Source: Staphylococcus simulans (GTDB lineage: Bacteria; Bacillota; Bacilli; Staphylococcales; Staphylococcaceae). From it: a DNA stretch of 33,644 bases. A program made the translations under genes and the position numbers. Positions 8,704-16,096 of this stretch are shown piece after piece. Under the pieces are notes generated by a model. The model had not been told where the DNA came from and searched no databases. It was given only the letters and a program-made list of their open reading frames with translations. Location: contig NZ_PZGG01000026.1 in assembly GCF_003043455.1 (NCBI RefSeq), forward strand, positions 1 through 33,644, given 5' to 3'. The stretch's first letter is position 1. Each line of letters opens with the position of its first letter.

Positions 8704-9438
8704 ATGAAATTTGCAGTATTTACAGATGTCCACGGAAACATGGATGCATTAGCCACAGTTTTGAGAGACATTGACAGAAGAGGGGATATTGATCACATTT
8801 ATAACTTAGGAGATATCATCGGTATCGGTCATAATACAAATGAAGTATTAGGTATGGTCACTTCAAGAGATGATATTACATCGATTGCAGGTAATCATGA
8901 CGAAGCCATTATGTCAGTTATCAATCAAACACCTTATCCAGAAGATTTAAATGATAAGTTTTACGAACATCATCACTGGGTTGCTGAACATTTAAATCCA
9001 CAGTATTACGAGTATTTAAATCAACTGCCAAGAACGTTTAACTTAGAAGTGGCCGGTCAAAAAGTATTGGGCATCCATTATGAAATTGAAAATATGATGT
9101 TAGAGCAACCGATTGATAAAGTGCCATTTAGTCCAATTGTTGAACCGACTGCTTCGCATATGGCGCATTTATTTAAAGATAAAGAAGCGGATTTAATTTT
9201 ATTCGGTCATAATCATACATTGCATCATTTCATTTATGAGGATGTCGCTTATTTCAATCCAGGTTCAGTAGGATTGAATCGTGCACCTTATACAGTATAC
9301 GGCATTGTGACCATTACACCTGAACAATTCAATATCGAACATGTCAGAGTAGCTTATGATAATACACGCTTCATTGATGGTTTCGAACAAAAAGATGTTC
9401 CAGGCCAACAATTGATATTTGATAAATTTATTCAATAA
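8704..9438 (+). CDS. Calcineurin-like metallophosphoesterase
   Basis: A cytoplasmic two-metal phosphoesterase of 244 residues. Metal-binding motifs are all present: DVH (Asp8, His10), GD (Asp37 in LGDIIG), GNHD at 63-66, and GHNH at 168-171. This is the Metallophos_2/YfcE-like layout. The substrate is unknown; relatives act on phosphodiesters or protein phosphoserine. The start is the ATG at 8704, with GAGGGTGA just upstream. The reading frame is open further upstream to 8620, but that stretch has no ribosome site and no conserved sequence. The gene is monocistronic and ends at a terminator shared with czrB. Confidence 0.88.
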   Translation: MKFAVFTDVHGNMDALATVLRDIDRRGDIDHIYNLGDIIGIGHNTNEVLGMVTSRDDITSIAGNHDEAIMSVINQTPYPEDLNDKFYEHHHWVAEHLNPQYYEYLNQLPRTFNLEVAGQKVLGIHYEIENMMLEQPIDKVPFSPIVEPTASHMAHLFKDKEADLILFGHNHTLHHFIYEDVAYFNPGSVGLNRAPYTVYGIVTITPEQFNIEHVRVAYDNTRFIDGFEQKDVPGQQLIFDKFIQ

Positions 9439-9461
9439 AACAAACCTAATTGTCATATGAA

Positions 9462-9502
9462 AAAGAAGACGTATCAGACTTGATTGCTGATACGTCTTCT
9501 TT
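9462..9502. terminator. shared convergent terminator
   Basis: AAAGAAGACGTATCAG (9462-9477) pairs perfectly with CTGATACGTCTTCTTT (9487-9502), a 16-bp stem with a 9-nt loop. It serves the phosphoesterase gene (+) and czrB (-). Confidence 0.92.
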
Positions 9503-9515
9503 GCTTTTAAATACT

Positions 9516-10460
9516 TTATGGTGTCACAACATGTGAACATAACGTTTCGCGACTATGCTCATTTTGATCAGATTCTAATTGAATGGTCATATGATGCACA
9601 TTGAGTTCGTTTAATTGATGTTCAATACGTTTAAGCAATGCTTCACACTCTTTGATAGATAATGTATCACTCACGACCGCATGGCAACTGAAGGCATTTA
9701 AATCATTAGAAATCGTCCAAATATGACAATCATGAACATTTTGGATTTCTTTTTCAGCACGTACCGTTTCAACCACTTGATCGATGTCGATATCTTTAGG
9801 TGTACCTTCCATCAAGATATTAAGTGAATCTTTGATTAAACCGTAACTGCTTTTAAGAAGTAATAAAGACACAAGAATACTCGCGATGGGATCTGCGATG
9901 GTAAAGTGGAAAGCCCAAATTAAAATTGCGGCAACAATCGCGCCTAAAGAACCAAGCAAGTCACCTAAGACATGTAAGAATGCACCGCGCATATTAATAT
10001 TATGTTCCGTATCTCCGCCACGTAACATAATCCAAGCCACTACAATGTTGACCACTAAACCAATGACACTGATGATAAACATTTCAGTAGAAAGGACTTC
10101 AGGAGGTGCTGCAAATCTTCTGATAGCTTCAATCATGATGCCGATACTGATAACTAGTAATAAGACACCATTAAATAAAGCAGCTAAGATCTCAAAGCGT
10201 TTATAACCAAAAGTCATATTCATTGTGGCATGGCGTTCAGCATATTTAAATGCGAATAGCGCTAAACCTAAAGAAAAGGCATCACTGAGCATATGAACAC
10301 CATCGGATAGTAATGCTAAACTGTTCGCAAAGAAACCGCCGATTAATTCTACGACCATAAAGGATGCGATAATCATAAATGAAAAAGCTAAAACACGTTT
10401 GTTGTCGGTATGCACATGATGATGGTGATGGTGATGTGCATGTTCATGAGAATGATTCAT
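9516..10460 (-). CDS. czrB: Zinc/cobalt efflux CDF transporter CzrB
   Basis: A cation diffusion facilitator that exports Zn(II), and in S. aureus also Co(II), from the cytoplasm in exchange for protons. The 314-residue protein opens with a histidine-rich stretch (HSHEHAHHHHHHHVHTD), a likely metal-loading tail. Six transmembrane helices follow, with the transport-site residues in HMLSDAFSLG (TM2) and HVLGDLLGS (TM5). A cytoplasmic domain begins near residue 210 and ends with HVVTP. It lies 15 bp downstream of czrA on the same strand and should be co-transcribed and repressed by CzrA until zinc rises. Confidence 0.95.
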   Translation of the reverse strand: MNHSHEHAHHHHHHHVHTDNKRVLAFSFMIIASFMVVELIGGFFANSLALLSDGVHMLSDAFSLGLALFAFKYAERHATMNMTFGYKRFEILAALFNGVLLLVISIGIMIEAIRRFAAPPEVLSTEMFIISVIGLVVNIVVAWIMLRGGDTEHNINMRGAFLHVLGDLLGSLGAIVAAILIWAFHFTIADPIASILVSLLLLKSSYGLIKDSLNILMEGTPKDIDIDQVVETVRAEKEIQNVHDCHIWTISNDLNAFSCHAVVSDTLSIKECEALLKRIEHQLNELNVHHMTIQLESDQNEHSRETLCSHVVTP

Positions 10461-10475
10461 AATAAAACTTCCTTT

Positions 10476-10781
10476 CTAATCAACCGGGTGCTCTGCATGG
10501 TGGATGGCTTGTGAAAGCAGTGTTACCACGTGTTGGTCATCAAGCATATAAATTTTAGATTGGCCTTGTCGTTGATCTTTAACTAACTCAGCATGACGCA
10601 GTACTTTTAATTGATGCGATACATTTGATTGAGACAGTTTGAGCGTATGGCTGATATGACCCACACTGCAAGGTCCTTGTTCGAGTAAATGCATAATTCG
10701 GATACGATTGGGTTCACTTAGGGCTTTGAAAATGTCCGTCACTTGTGCGAGTGTACGGCCGCTTAATTCTTGGTGTGACAT
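10476..10781 (-). CDS. czrA: Zinc-responsive ArsR/SmtB repressor CzrA
   Basis: A small dimeric winged-helix repressor that releases DNA when it binds Zn(II) or Co(II). The recognition helix region SQSNVSHQLKVL is intact. The C-terminal alpha-5 metal site is complete: an Asp and His in LDDQH, then His-x-x-His in IHHAEH. These correspond to Asp84, His86, His97 and His100 of S. aureus CzrA as I recall it. Start choice: GAGGAG on the minus strand lies 8 bp before the ATG at 10781 (product begins MSHQ, 101 residues). A GTG at 10790 overlaps the ribosome site itself, so I reject it. It is the first gene of czrA-czrB and represses itself through the palindrome upstream. Confidence 0.94.
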   Translation of the reverse strand: MSHQELSGRTLAQVTDIFKALSEPNRIRIMHLLEQGPCSVGHISHTLKLSQSNVSHQLKVLRHAELVKDQRQGQSKIYMLDDQHVVTLLSQAIHHAEHPVD

Positions 10782-10802
10782 GACTTTCACTCCTCTTATT
10801 AA

Positions 10803-10824
10803 TATATGAACATGTATTCATATA
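10803..10824 (-). promoter_or_regulatory. CzrA operator palindrome
   Basis: TATATGAA (10803-10810) and TTCATATA (10817-10824) form an inverted repeat with a 6-bp centre. This is the ArsR/SmtB type of site. It lies between the czrA -10 box and the ribosome binding site. Confidence 0.8.
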
Positions 10825-10825
10825 T

Positions 10826-10854
10826 AATGTACATCGATTGTATGTATAAGTCAA
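10826..10854 (-). promoter_or_regulatory. czrAB promoter
   Basis: On the minus strand TTGACT (10849-10854) is followed after 17 bp by TACATT (10826-10831). The CzrA palindrome begins immediately downstream, so bound repressor would cover the start point. Confidence 0.65.
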
Positions 10855-10949
10855 TATCTGAAAATAGTGTCTGTTTTGGATTTACAAATGAGGGAACAAT
10901 TATAACTGTATAAAATGAAAAGAAATAAATTAAAGAAGGAGTGAAATCA

Positions 10950-11612
10950 TTGAGTATTTTATTCTTAGGTGCCAATGGTGGCGTTGGTCATTATGCGGTA
11001 AAACAATTAAAAGAAGATGGTCAAGAAGTAACAGCGGCTTATCGTAAAGAAGAACAAGTAAGTAAAGCAAAAGAAGAAGGTTATCATGCTGAACTTGTAG
11101 ATGTTGAAAAAGATACGATTGATGATCTTGCGAAGAAATTCAAAGGCTTTGAACAAGTAGTCTTCTCCGTCGGTTCAGGCGGCAGTACAGGTGCAGATAA
11201 AACAATTATTGTTGATTTGGATGGTGCTGTGAAAGCTATTGAAGCAAGTAAACAAGCAGGTGTGAAACACTTTGTGATGGTTTCTACATTTGATTCTCGT
11301 CGTGAAGCGTTTGATAGCGTACCTGAATTAAAACCTTATACGATTGCGAAACACTATGCAGATAATCATTTACGTGACTCTGGCTTACACTATACTATTG
11401 TGCATCCGGGTGCTTTATTAGATGATCCAGGTACTGGCAAAGTGACGATTGCGTCGCAATTAGAAGAAGCAGGCAGTGTGCCGCGTGAAGATGTTGCATC
11501 TGTGATTGTTAAAGTTCTGACTAATGAACAATTCCAAGGTGGAGAATTCCAAGTCGTTAGTGGCGATGAGGCAATTGATACAGCGTTGACTCAATACTAT
11601 CAAAACAAATAA
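10950..11612 (+). CDS. NAD(P)-binding Rossmann-fold (atypical SDR) protein
   Basis: An atypical short-chain dehydrogenase/NAD(P)H-binding protein of 220 residues. It begins MSILFLGANGGVGHYAVKQL, with the GxxGxxG dinucleotide motif GANGGVG. Conserved VKHFVMVST and a YTIAKHYADNHLRDSGLHYTIVHPG segment follow, as in the YwnB/YhfK and NmrA-like groups. No substrate can be assigned. Start choice: AAGGAG lies 8 bp before the TTG at 10950. The GTG at 10941 overlaps that site and would add three residues. It is divergent from czrA and ends at its own terminator, so it is probably monocistronic. Confidence 0.85.
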   Translation: MSILFLGANGGVGHYAVKQLKEDGQEVTAAYRKEEQVSKAKEEGYHAELVDVEKDTIDDLAKKFKGFEQVVFSVGSGGSTGADKTIIVDLDGAVKAIEASKQAGVKHFVMVSTFDSRREAFDSVPELKPYTIAKHYADNHLRDSGLHYTIVHPGALLDDPGTGKVTIASQLEEAGSVPREDVASVIVKVLTNEQFQGGEFQVVSGDEAIDTALTQYYQNK

Positions 11613-11633
11613 TCATGAATATAAAATTTGTTC

Positions 11634-11661
11634 AAGAAGGTCTTTGATGGCCTTCTTTTTT
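11634..11661 (+). terminator. terminator of the SDR gene
   Basis: AAGAAGG (11634-11640) pairs with CCTTCTT (11651-11657) and is followed by a T run. Confidence 0.85.
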
Positions 11662-11733
11662 ATACATAATAGAGTAAGGTTGTGAAGAGATTTGTGATAA
11701 TTAAGTAGATAAAACTATGGAGGTCAAAAGTCG

Positions 11734-12432
11734 ATGAAAATTTCGAAAACAAAGATATATGAAAAAATTGCCGACATCTTGTTAGAACAAATCAAATCTG
11801 GTGAATATGCTGTCGGGGACAAATTGCCTTCCATTCAAGCGTTAGCAAAAGACTATGGTGTCAGTGTGGCATCTGTACGAGAAGCTTTTAATGCGTTACG
11901 TACTATCGGAGTCATTGAAATCAAACAAGGCTATGGGACGTTCGTGACAAAAAGAGAGCCGGTCTTCTTTGATTTGAATGAATCAAGTTTGACGCGCAAA
12001 CAAATTGAAGATTTATTAGAATTACGTGAAGTTGTAGAACTAGCGACAGTACAAAAAGCTGCGACACATAGATCAAGTGACGATTTAGAAGTACTATCTT
12101 CAGCTTTACAATTAATGCAGAAAGCAGTCGGTGATGGCACATCTGGAGAAGCGGCAGATTTAAAGTTTCATTTAGCGATTGCTAGAGCAGCTCAAAATGA
12201 TATGTTGTTTGACTTGTTGAATAACATTTCAGATGTGATTCAAGAAACCATGAAAGAAACACGCCGAGTATATTTATTTGATAAAGAAAAAGCATTACTT
12301 CGTTTATATGAAGAACACCAAAAGATATATCAAGCAATTGAACAACAAGATACAGATAAAGCAGTTCAACAAATGAAAGCACACTTAGAAGAAGTGCGTG
12401 ATACGATTCTAGAAAACATTCGCCAACAATAA
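11734..12432 (+). CDS. lutR: GntR/FadR-family (FCD) regulator, probable lactate-utilisation repressor
   Basis: A DNA-binding regulator of 232 residues. The N-terminal winged helix (about 1-75) contains GDKLPSIQALAKDYGVSVASVREAF and a wing ending KQGYGTFV, both typical of GntR proteins. The C-terminal all-helical FCD ligand domain (about 88-220) has LRE, His residues in DLKFHLAIARAAQN and EEHQKIYQAI, the usual metal/carboxylate-binding positions. FCD regulators such as LldR and LutR respond to lactate. The adjacent lutABC cluster and the palindrome between them make a lactate repressor likely. The symbol is inferred from context. It ends at its own terminator, so it is not simply the first cistron of the lut operon. 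Confidence 0.85.
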   Translation: MKISKTKIYEKIADILLEQIKSGEYAVGDKLPSIQALAKDYGVSVASVREAFNALRTIGVIEIKQGYGTFVTKREPVFFDLNESSLTRKQIEDLLELREVVELATVQKAATHRSSDDLEVLSSALQLMQKAVGDGTSGEAADLKFHLAIARAAQNDMLFDLLNNISDVIQETMKETRRVYLFDKEKALLRLYEEHQKIYQAIEQQDTDKAVQQMKAHLEEVRDTILENIRQQ

Positions 12433-12440
12433 GCATTCGA

Positions 12441-12474
12441 AAACAAGTCTCATAAAATTGAGGCTTGTTTTTAT
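12441..12474 (+). terminator. terminator of the GntR regulator gene
   Basis: AACAAGTCTCA (12441-12451) pairs with TGAGGCTTGTT (12458-12468) with one G-U pair, followed by a T-rich tract. Confidence 0.85.
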
Positions 12475-12522
12475 TTTGATTAAAAACTCTTCATGAAAAA
12501 TAAAAAAGTTTGAACAAATTGT

Positions 12523-12561
12523 TAAACATCTGATGACTAGATGTTTAAATAGCGCTATAAT
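12523..12561 (+). promoter_or_regulatory. lutABC promoter overlapped by a GntR-type operator
   Basis: TAAACATCT (12523-12531) and AGATGTTTA (12539-12547) form a perfect 9-bp inverted repeat with a 7-bp centre. The centre holds a -35-like ATGACT (12533-12538). After 17 bp comes a consensus TATAAT (12556-12561). A bound regulator would block the -35 box, so this is a good operator candidate for the adjacent GntR/FCD protein. Confidence 0.75.
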
Positions 12562-12579
12562 GTACGAGTAATCGTTTCT

Positions 12580-12640
12580 ATTCTTAATCTAAACAGTAAT
12601 CGTTGTGGGGATGATTACTGCTGTTTTAACGGTTAAGAAT
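12580..12640 (+). promoter_or_regulatory. structured lut leader RNA (nested inverted repeats)
   Basis: Just after the expected transcription start, ATTCTTAA (12580-12587) pairs with TTAAGAAT (12633-12640). Inside, AAACAG (12591-12596) can pair with CTGTTT (12621-12626). At the tip, CAGTAATC (12594-12601) pairs perfectly with GATTACTG (12613-12620). The two inner pairings compete for bases 12594-12596. There is no T tract, so it is not a simple terminator. I do not match it to a known riboswitch. Confidence 0.6.
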
Positions 12641-12713
12641 CAAGAAATCATTAAAAATTTAATAGGGCATATACGTTCACGTAAAATGCGCGAGCGGGGA
12701 AAGGGTGTAAAAT

Positions 12714-13448
12714 ATGAAAGTCAGTTTATTCTCAACTTGTTTAGTTGAAGCTTTCCATACACGCATTGGTGTTGCGACAGTGGAATTGCTTGAAAGACTA
12801 GGTTGCGAAGTAGATTATCCGACAGCACAAGTATGTTGCGGACAACCAGCCTACAACTCAGGCTATTTCGATGATGCAAGACAATCAGCTAAACAAATGA
12901 TTAAAGCATTCAAAGATTCAGACTATGTTGTCGCACCATCTGGTTCTTGTATTACAATGTTTAAACATTATCCAAGTTTATTTGAAAAGGATCCTGTGAT
13001 GCATAAAGAAGCTATCGCATTAGCAGATAAATCTTATGAACTTACACAATTTATCGTTAATGTATTAGGTGTCACTGATGTCGGTGCATCATTAGAAGGT
13101 AAAGCAACAATTCATCCTTCTTGTCATATCACACGTGTATTAGGTGTGGTAAATGAACCGAAAGAATTATTAAGCCATGTGAAAGGTTTAGAACTAGTAG
13201 AATTGCCTCAGTATTATAACTGTTGCGGTTTCGGTGGTACATTCGCTGTAAAAATGGCTGATGTCTCTAGTGAAATGGTTGATGAAAAAGCACACTGTGT
13301 AGATGAAACAGGGGCTGATTATTTAATCGGTGCAGATGCCAGCTGTTTAATGAATATCGAAGGACGTTTAAAACGTATCAACAGTAAAGTAAAAGTACTT
13401 CATATTGCGGAAGTGTTGAATCATCAACTTGAAGGGGCGGTGCATTAA
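12714..13448 (+). CDS. lutA: L-lactate utilisation protein LutA (CCG-domain, Fe-S)
   Basis: First subunit of the LutABC complex, which oxidises L-lactate to pyruvate. The 244-residue protein consists of two CCG domains, each with the cysteine pair that binds an iron-sulfur cluster or related cofactor: [12 protein letters not shown] (Cys41-Cys42) and [10 protein letters not shown] (Cys170-Cys171). Additional cysteines lie in PSGSC and HPSCH. It follows a GGGAAAGGG-rich ribosome site after a leader of about 145 nt. lutB starts 1 bp after its stop. Same-strand lutB and lutC continue the operon. Expression is probably lactate-induced through the GntR protein encoded upstream. Confidence 0.95.
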   Translation: MKVSLFSTCLVEAFHTRIGVATVELLERLGCEVDYPTAQVCCGQPAYNSGYFDDARQSAKQMIKAFKDSDYVVAPSGSCITMFKHYPSLFEKDPVMHKEAIALADKSYELTQFIVNVLGVTDVGASLEGKATIHPSCHITRVLGVVNEPKELLSHVKGLELVELPQYYNCCGFGGTFAVKMADVSSEMVDEKAHCVDETGADYLIGADASCLMNIEGRLKRINSKVKVLHIAEVLNHQLEGAVH

Positions 13449-13449
13449 G

Positions 13450-14886
13450 ATGGGTATGCGTATCGGAGAAAAAACATTCAAAGAAGCCTTCAAAGTTGAG
13501 AAACAAAATAAATTTATGCGCGGTGCTGTAAGCTCTGCACAAGATGGCTTAAGAGTTAAAAAATTAAAAGCACAAGAAGAACTTGGCAACTGGGAAGAAT
13601 GGCGTCAACTTTCTGCAGAAATTCGCCAACATACATTAGAAAATTTAGATTACTATTTAAATCAGTTATCTGAAAATGTCGCAAAACTTGGCGGTCATGT
13701 ATACTTTGCAGAAACAAAAGAAGAAGCTTCTAACTATATTGCTGAAGTCGTTAAAAAGAAAAATGCCAAAAAAATCGTGAAGTCAAAATCAATGGTCACT
13801 GAAGAAATCAATATGAACCATGTGTTACAAGATACAGGAGCAGAAGTGGTTGAAACTGACTTAGGTGAGTATTTACTACAAATTGATGAAGAAGATCCGC
13901 CATCACATATCGTCGCACCTGCATTGCATAAAAACCGCGGTCAAATCCGTCGTGTGTTACATGCGAAAGAAGGTTATGAAGGTACTGATGATCCGACAGA
14001 AATGGCACGTTTTGTACGTAAAATAATGCGCGAAAAATTCTTAGCTGCAGAAGTCGGTATTACAGGATGTAACTTTGCGGTCGCAGATAGTGGCAGCTTC
14101 TGCTTAGTTACAAATGAAGGTAACGCACGTATGTCTACAACTGTACCTAAAACACAAATCACAGTTATGGGTATGGAGCGTATCGTACCATCATTTAAAG
14201 AAATGGAAGTCCTAGTCGGTATGTTGTCTCGTAGTGCGGTAGGTCAAAAATTACCAAGTTATGTCACTACTTTAACAGGACCTCGTGGCGAAGGCGAAAT
14301 CGACGGACCAGAAGAATTCCATTTAGTTATCGTAGACAATGGACGTTCAACAATTTTAGGTACACAATTCCAAGAAATTTTACAATGTATTCGTTGCGGT
14401 GCATGTATGAACGTATGTCCGGTTTATCGTCATTCTGGCGGTCACAGTTACGGTTCTATCTATCCAGGACCAGTCGGTGCAGTCTTATCGCCATTACTTG
14501 GCGGTTATGAAGAATATGGACAATTACCATATGCGTCTTCACTTTGTGCCGCATGTTCAGAAGCATGTCCAGTTAAAATTCCGCTTCACGACTTACTCTT
14601 AAAACACCGTCAAGTCGAAGCAGAAGAACTTAAAAAATCAGCATTAGGCGAACGTCTGGTTATGAAAGGTTTCGGTATCGGTACAACTAAACCGCATCTT
14701 TTCCAATACAGTATCAAAATGGCAGGCCCAGCCCTCAAACCGTTTGCGAATAAAGACGGCTGGGTTGAAAAAGGTCCGAAACCATTACACGCTTGGACAC
14801 AATCCAGAGACTTCCCAACACCTGAAAAAGAACGTTTCAATCACTGGATGAAAGAACATTTGAAACAGAAAGAGGGTAATCACTAA
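13450..14886 (+). CDS. lutB: L-lactate oxidation iron-sulfur protein LutB
   Basis: Central iron-sulfur subunit of LutABC, passing electrons from lactate oxidation. The 478-residue protein has an N-terminal LUD domain (about 60-290) with [11 protein letters not shown] and the [15 protein letters not shown] stretch. Two ferredoxin-type [4Fe-4S] motifs follow, [12 protein letters not shown] (Cys313, 316, 319, 323) and CAACSEACP (Cys366, 369, 373). The C-terminal region ends near the [13 protein letters not shown] motif, as in B. subtilis LutB. Start choice: ATG at 13450 gives [12 protein letters not shown], matching the family; AAGGGGCGG inside the lutA 3' end serves as its ribosome site. The stop shares its last base with the lutC start (TAATG). 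Confidence 0.95.
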   Translation: MGMRIGEKTFKEAFKVEKQNKFMRGAVSSAQDGLRVKKLKAQEELGNWEEWRQLSAEIRQHTLENLDYYLNQLSENVAKLGGHVYFAETKEEASNYIAEVVKKKNAKKIVKSKSMVTEEINMNHVLQDTGAEVVETDLGEYLLQIDEEDPPSHIVAPALHKNRGQIRRVLHAKEGYEGTDDPTEMARFVRKIMREKFLAAEVGITGCNFAVADSGSFCLVTNEGNARMSTTVPKTQITVMGMERIVPSFKEMEVLVGMLSRSAVGQKLPSYVTTLTGPRGEGEIDGPEEFHLVIVDNGRSTILGTQFQEILQCIRCGACMNVCPVYRHSGGHSYGSIYPGPVGAVLSPLLGGYEEYGQLPYASSLCAACSEACPVKIPLHDLLLKHRQVEAEELKKSALGERLVMKGFGIGTTKPHLFQYSIKMAGPALKPFANKDGWVEKGPKPLHAWTQSRDFPTPEKERFNHWMKEHLKQKEGNH

Positions 14887-15578
14887 TGACTGGTTCAGTT
14901 TCTAACAAAGACAAATTCCTAGCAAATATTCAAAACGCCTTAGAACGTAAAACACCAGAAAAAGTCATCAAACCTGAATGGTCAGTACAACCACAATACA
15001 AAACTTTATCTGATTTATCACAAGATGAATTAGTCGACCATTTAGAACAAGAATGTAAAAGCATTCATACTGCATTTGTCAAAACAACAAAAGCGCAATT
15101 GAATGACACACTAAAAGAAACGATTGAACAGTTTGGCGGCAACCCAGTTGTACGTTTTGATGATCCGCGCTTTGACCAATACAATGTAGATTTAAGCGCA
15201 TTTGAAACAACAGTGTGGGATGAATCACGCCCTGAAGAAAGTAAAGCAGCAGCACAAACTGCACAAGTGGGTATTACTTTCAGTGATTATTGTTTAAGCG
15301 AAAGCGGAACAATTGTATTATTCTCAGGCAAAGGACGCGGCCGTGCAGTAAGCTTAATGCCTGAAACGTATATTGCGATTATTCCAAAATCCACAATCGT
15401 TCCAAGATTTACACAAGCAGCAGACGGCTTATTCGATAAAAACCAAGAGGAAGCACGTTTCCCATCTTGTGTAAACTTTATTACAGGACCTTCTAACTCT
15501 GCAGATATCGAAATGAACTTAGTTGTAGGTGTGCATGGTCCAGTCAAAGCAGCATATATTGTTGTAGATGATATCTAG
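14886..15578 (+). CDS. lutC: L-lactate utilisation protein LutC (LUD domain)
   Basis: Third subunit of LutABC. The 230-residue protein is a LUD-domain (YkgG) protein with GITFSDYCLSESGTIVLFSG and the IPKSTIVPRF and CVNFITGPSNSADIE motifs near the C-terminus (FITGPSxxxDIE is characteristic). It overlaps the lutB stop by one base, so translation is coupled. It is the last gene of the operon and ends at a strong terminator. Confidence 0.95.
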   Translation: MTGSVSNKDKFLANIQNALERKTPEKVIKPEWSVQPQYKTLSDLSQDELVDHLEQECKSIHTAFVKTTKAQLNDTLKETIEQFGGNPVVRFDDPRFDQYNVDLSAFETTVWDESRPEESKAAAQTAQVGITFSDYCLSESGTIVLFSGKGRGRAVSLMPETYIAIIPKSTIVPRFTQAADGLFDKNQEEARFPSCVNFITGPSNSADIEMNLVVGVHGPVKAAYIVVDDI

Positions 15579-15610
15579 AAATCAAAAATGACTTTTATAG
15601 AAATAAATAA

Positions 15611-15653
15611 ATTCCCCGAGTTATACATATAACCGTATAATTCGGGGATTTTC
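15611..15653 (+). terminator. lutABC terminator
   Basis: ATTCCCCGAGTTATAC (15611-15626) pairs with GTATAATTCGGGGATT (15635-15650), about 15 pairs with one G-U and one mismatch, followed by TTT. Confidence 0.88.
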
Positions 15654-15660
15654 AGCATTT

Positions 15661-15692
15661 AAAAAGACCTAAGCTTTTCCAGGGCTTAGGTC
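15661..15692 (-). terminator. terminator of a small minus-strand transcript
   Basis: GACCTAAGC (15666-15674) pairs with GCTTAGGTC (15684-15692). The A run at 15661-15665 provides the T tract only on the minus strand. lutC already has its own terminator, so this hairpin points to a transcript coming from the right, where the 18-codon ORF lies. Confidence 0.75.
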
Positions 15693-15693
15693 C

Positions 15694-15750
15694 TTATGCA
15701 AATTTTTTATCAGTGTGAGCTGCATCAGCAACCCGTTCGATATTAATCAT
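15694..15750 (-). CDS. Candidate 18-residue peptide, unknown function
   Basis: A very short minus-strand ORF with product MINIERVADAAHTDKKFA. I do not recognise it. It is hydrophilic, with no signal peptide or membrane helix. An AAGGTAAT stretch lies close upstream on the minus strand and could be a ribosome site. The stop lies one base before a terminator hairpin. A promoter-like pair and an 8-bp palindrome lie upstream. It could instead be a spurious frame inside a small regulatory RNA of roughly 130 nt; the unit as a whole is better supported than translation of the ORF. Confidence 0.4.
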   Translation of the reverse strand: MINIERVADAAHTDKKFA

Positions 15751-15770
15751 TTTTATTACCTTATGTAGCG

Positions 15771-15793
15771 TATGTTAAGGTATTATTAACATA
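15771..15793 (-). promoter_or_regulatory. palindrome at the start of the small minus-strand unit
   Basis: TATGTTAA (15771-15778) and TTAACATA (15786-15793) form a perfect 8-bp inverted repeat with a 7-bp centre. It lies just downstream of the putative -10 box on the minus strand, where a repressor would act. A second overlapping repeat, TACCTTA/TAAGGTA (15757-15763 and 15776-15782), could form a hairpin in the RNA. Confidence 0.5.
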
Positions 15794-15798
15794 CTTCT

Positions 15799-15828
15799 AT
15801 CATAAAGGGTAACAGTCAGCAAGCACAA
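15799..15828 (-). promoter_or_regulatory. candidate minus-strand promoter
   Basis: On the minus strand TTGTGC (15823-15828) is followed after 18 bp by TATGAT (15799-15804). Transcription would start near 15792 and run to the hairpin at 15661-15692. Confidence 0.45.
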
Positions 15829-15981
15829 GCAATAATTAATAGAAAATGTAGATTTAATAGGAAAAATGATAAAAAATATCAAAAGTATAAAAAGGAATGT
15901 GAAAAAAACATACATTGATTGAAATTTTGATGATTAAGTTTTGTAAAAAAATTATGGATACTACCACCCTGAACAAAATAT
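15829..15981. other. intergenic A/T-rich stretch before manA
   Basis: I see no gene here. The sequence is A/T-rich with runs of A and no clear repeat. The manA promoter follows at its right end. Confidence 0.5.
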
Positions 15982-15990
15982 TGTTATAAT
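15982..15990 (+). promoter_or_regulatory. extended -10 promoter of manA
   Basis: TGTTATAAT at 15982-15990 is a consensus -10 with the TG extension. No strong -35 is seen. The leader would be about 100 nt. Confidence 0.55.
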
Positions 15991-16096
15991 ATGCTAGATA
16001 ACGCTAACATGAATAAATCCAACAAGAAATCAGAGACACAGATATTGATACATAGTAAGGAACGGTTTGAAAAAGTAGCGGAGGTGGACAGTTTCA

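Noticed and set aside
12580-12640. T-box or S-box riboswitch
   Set aside because: No T-box bulge sequence, S-box core or downstream terminator is present.
15661-15692. Second terminator for lutC
   Set aside because: After the stem the plus strand has no immediate T run; the T tract exists only on the minus strand, and lutC already has a strong terminator at 15611-15653.
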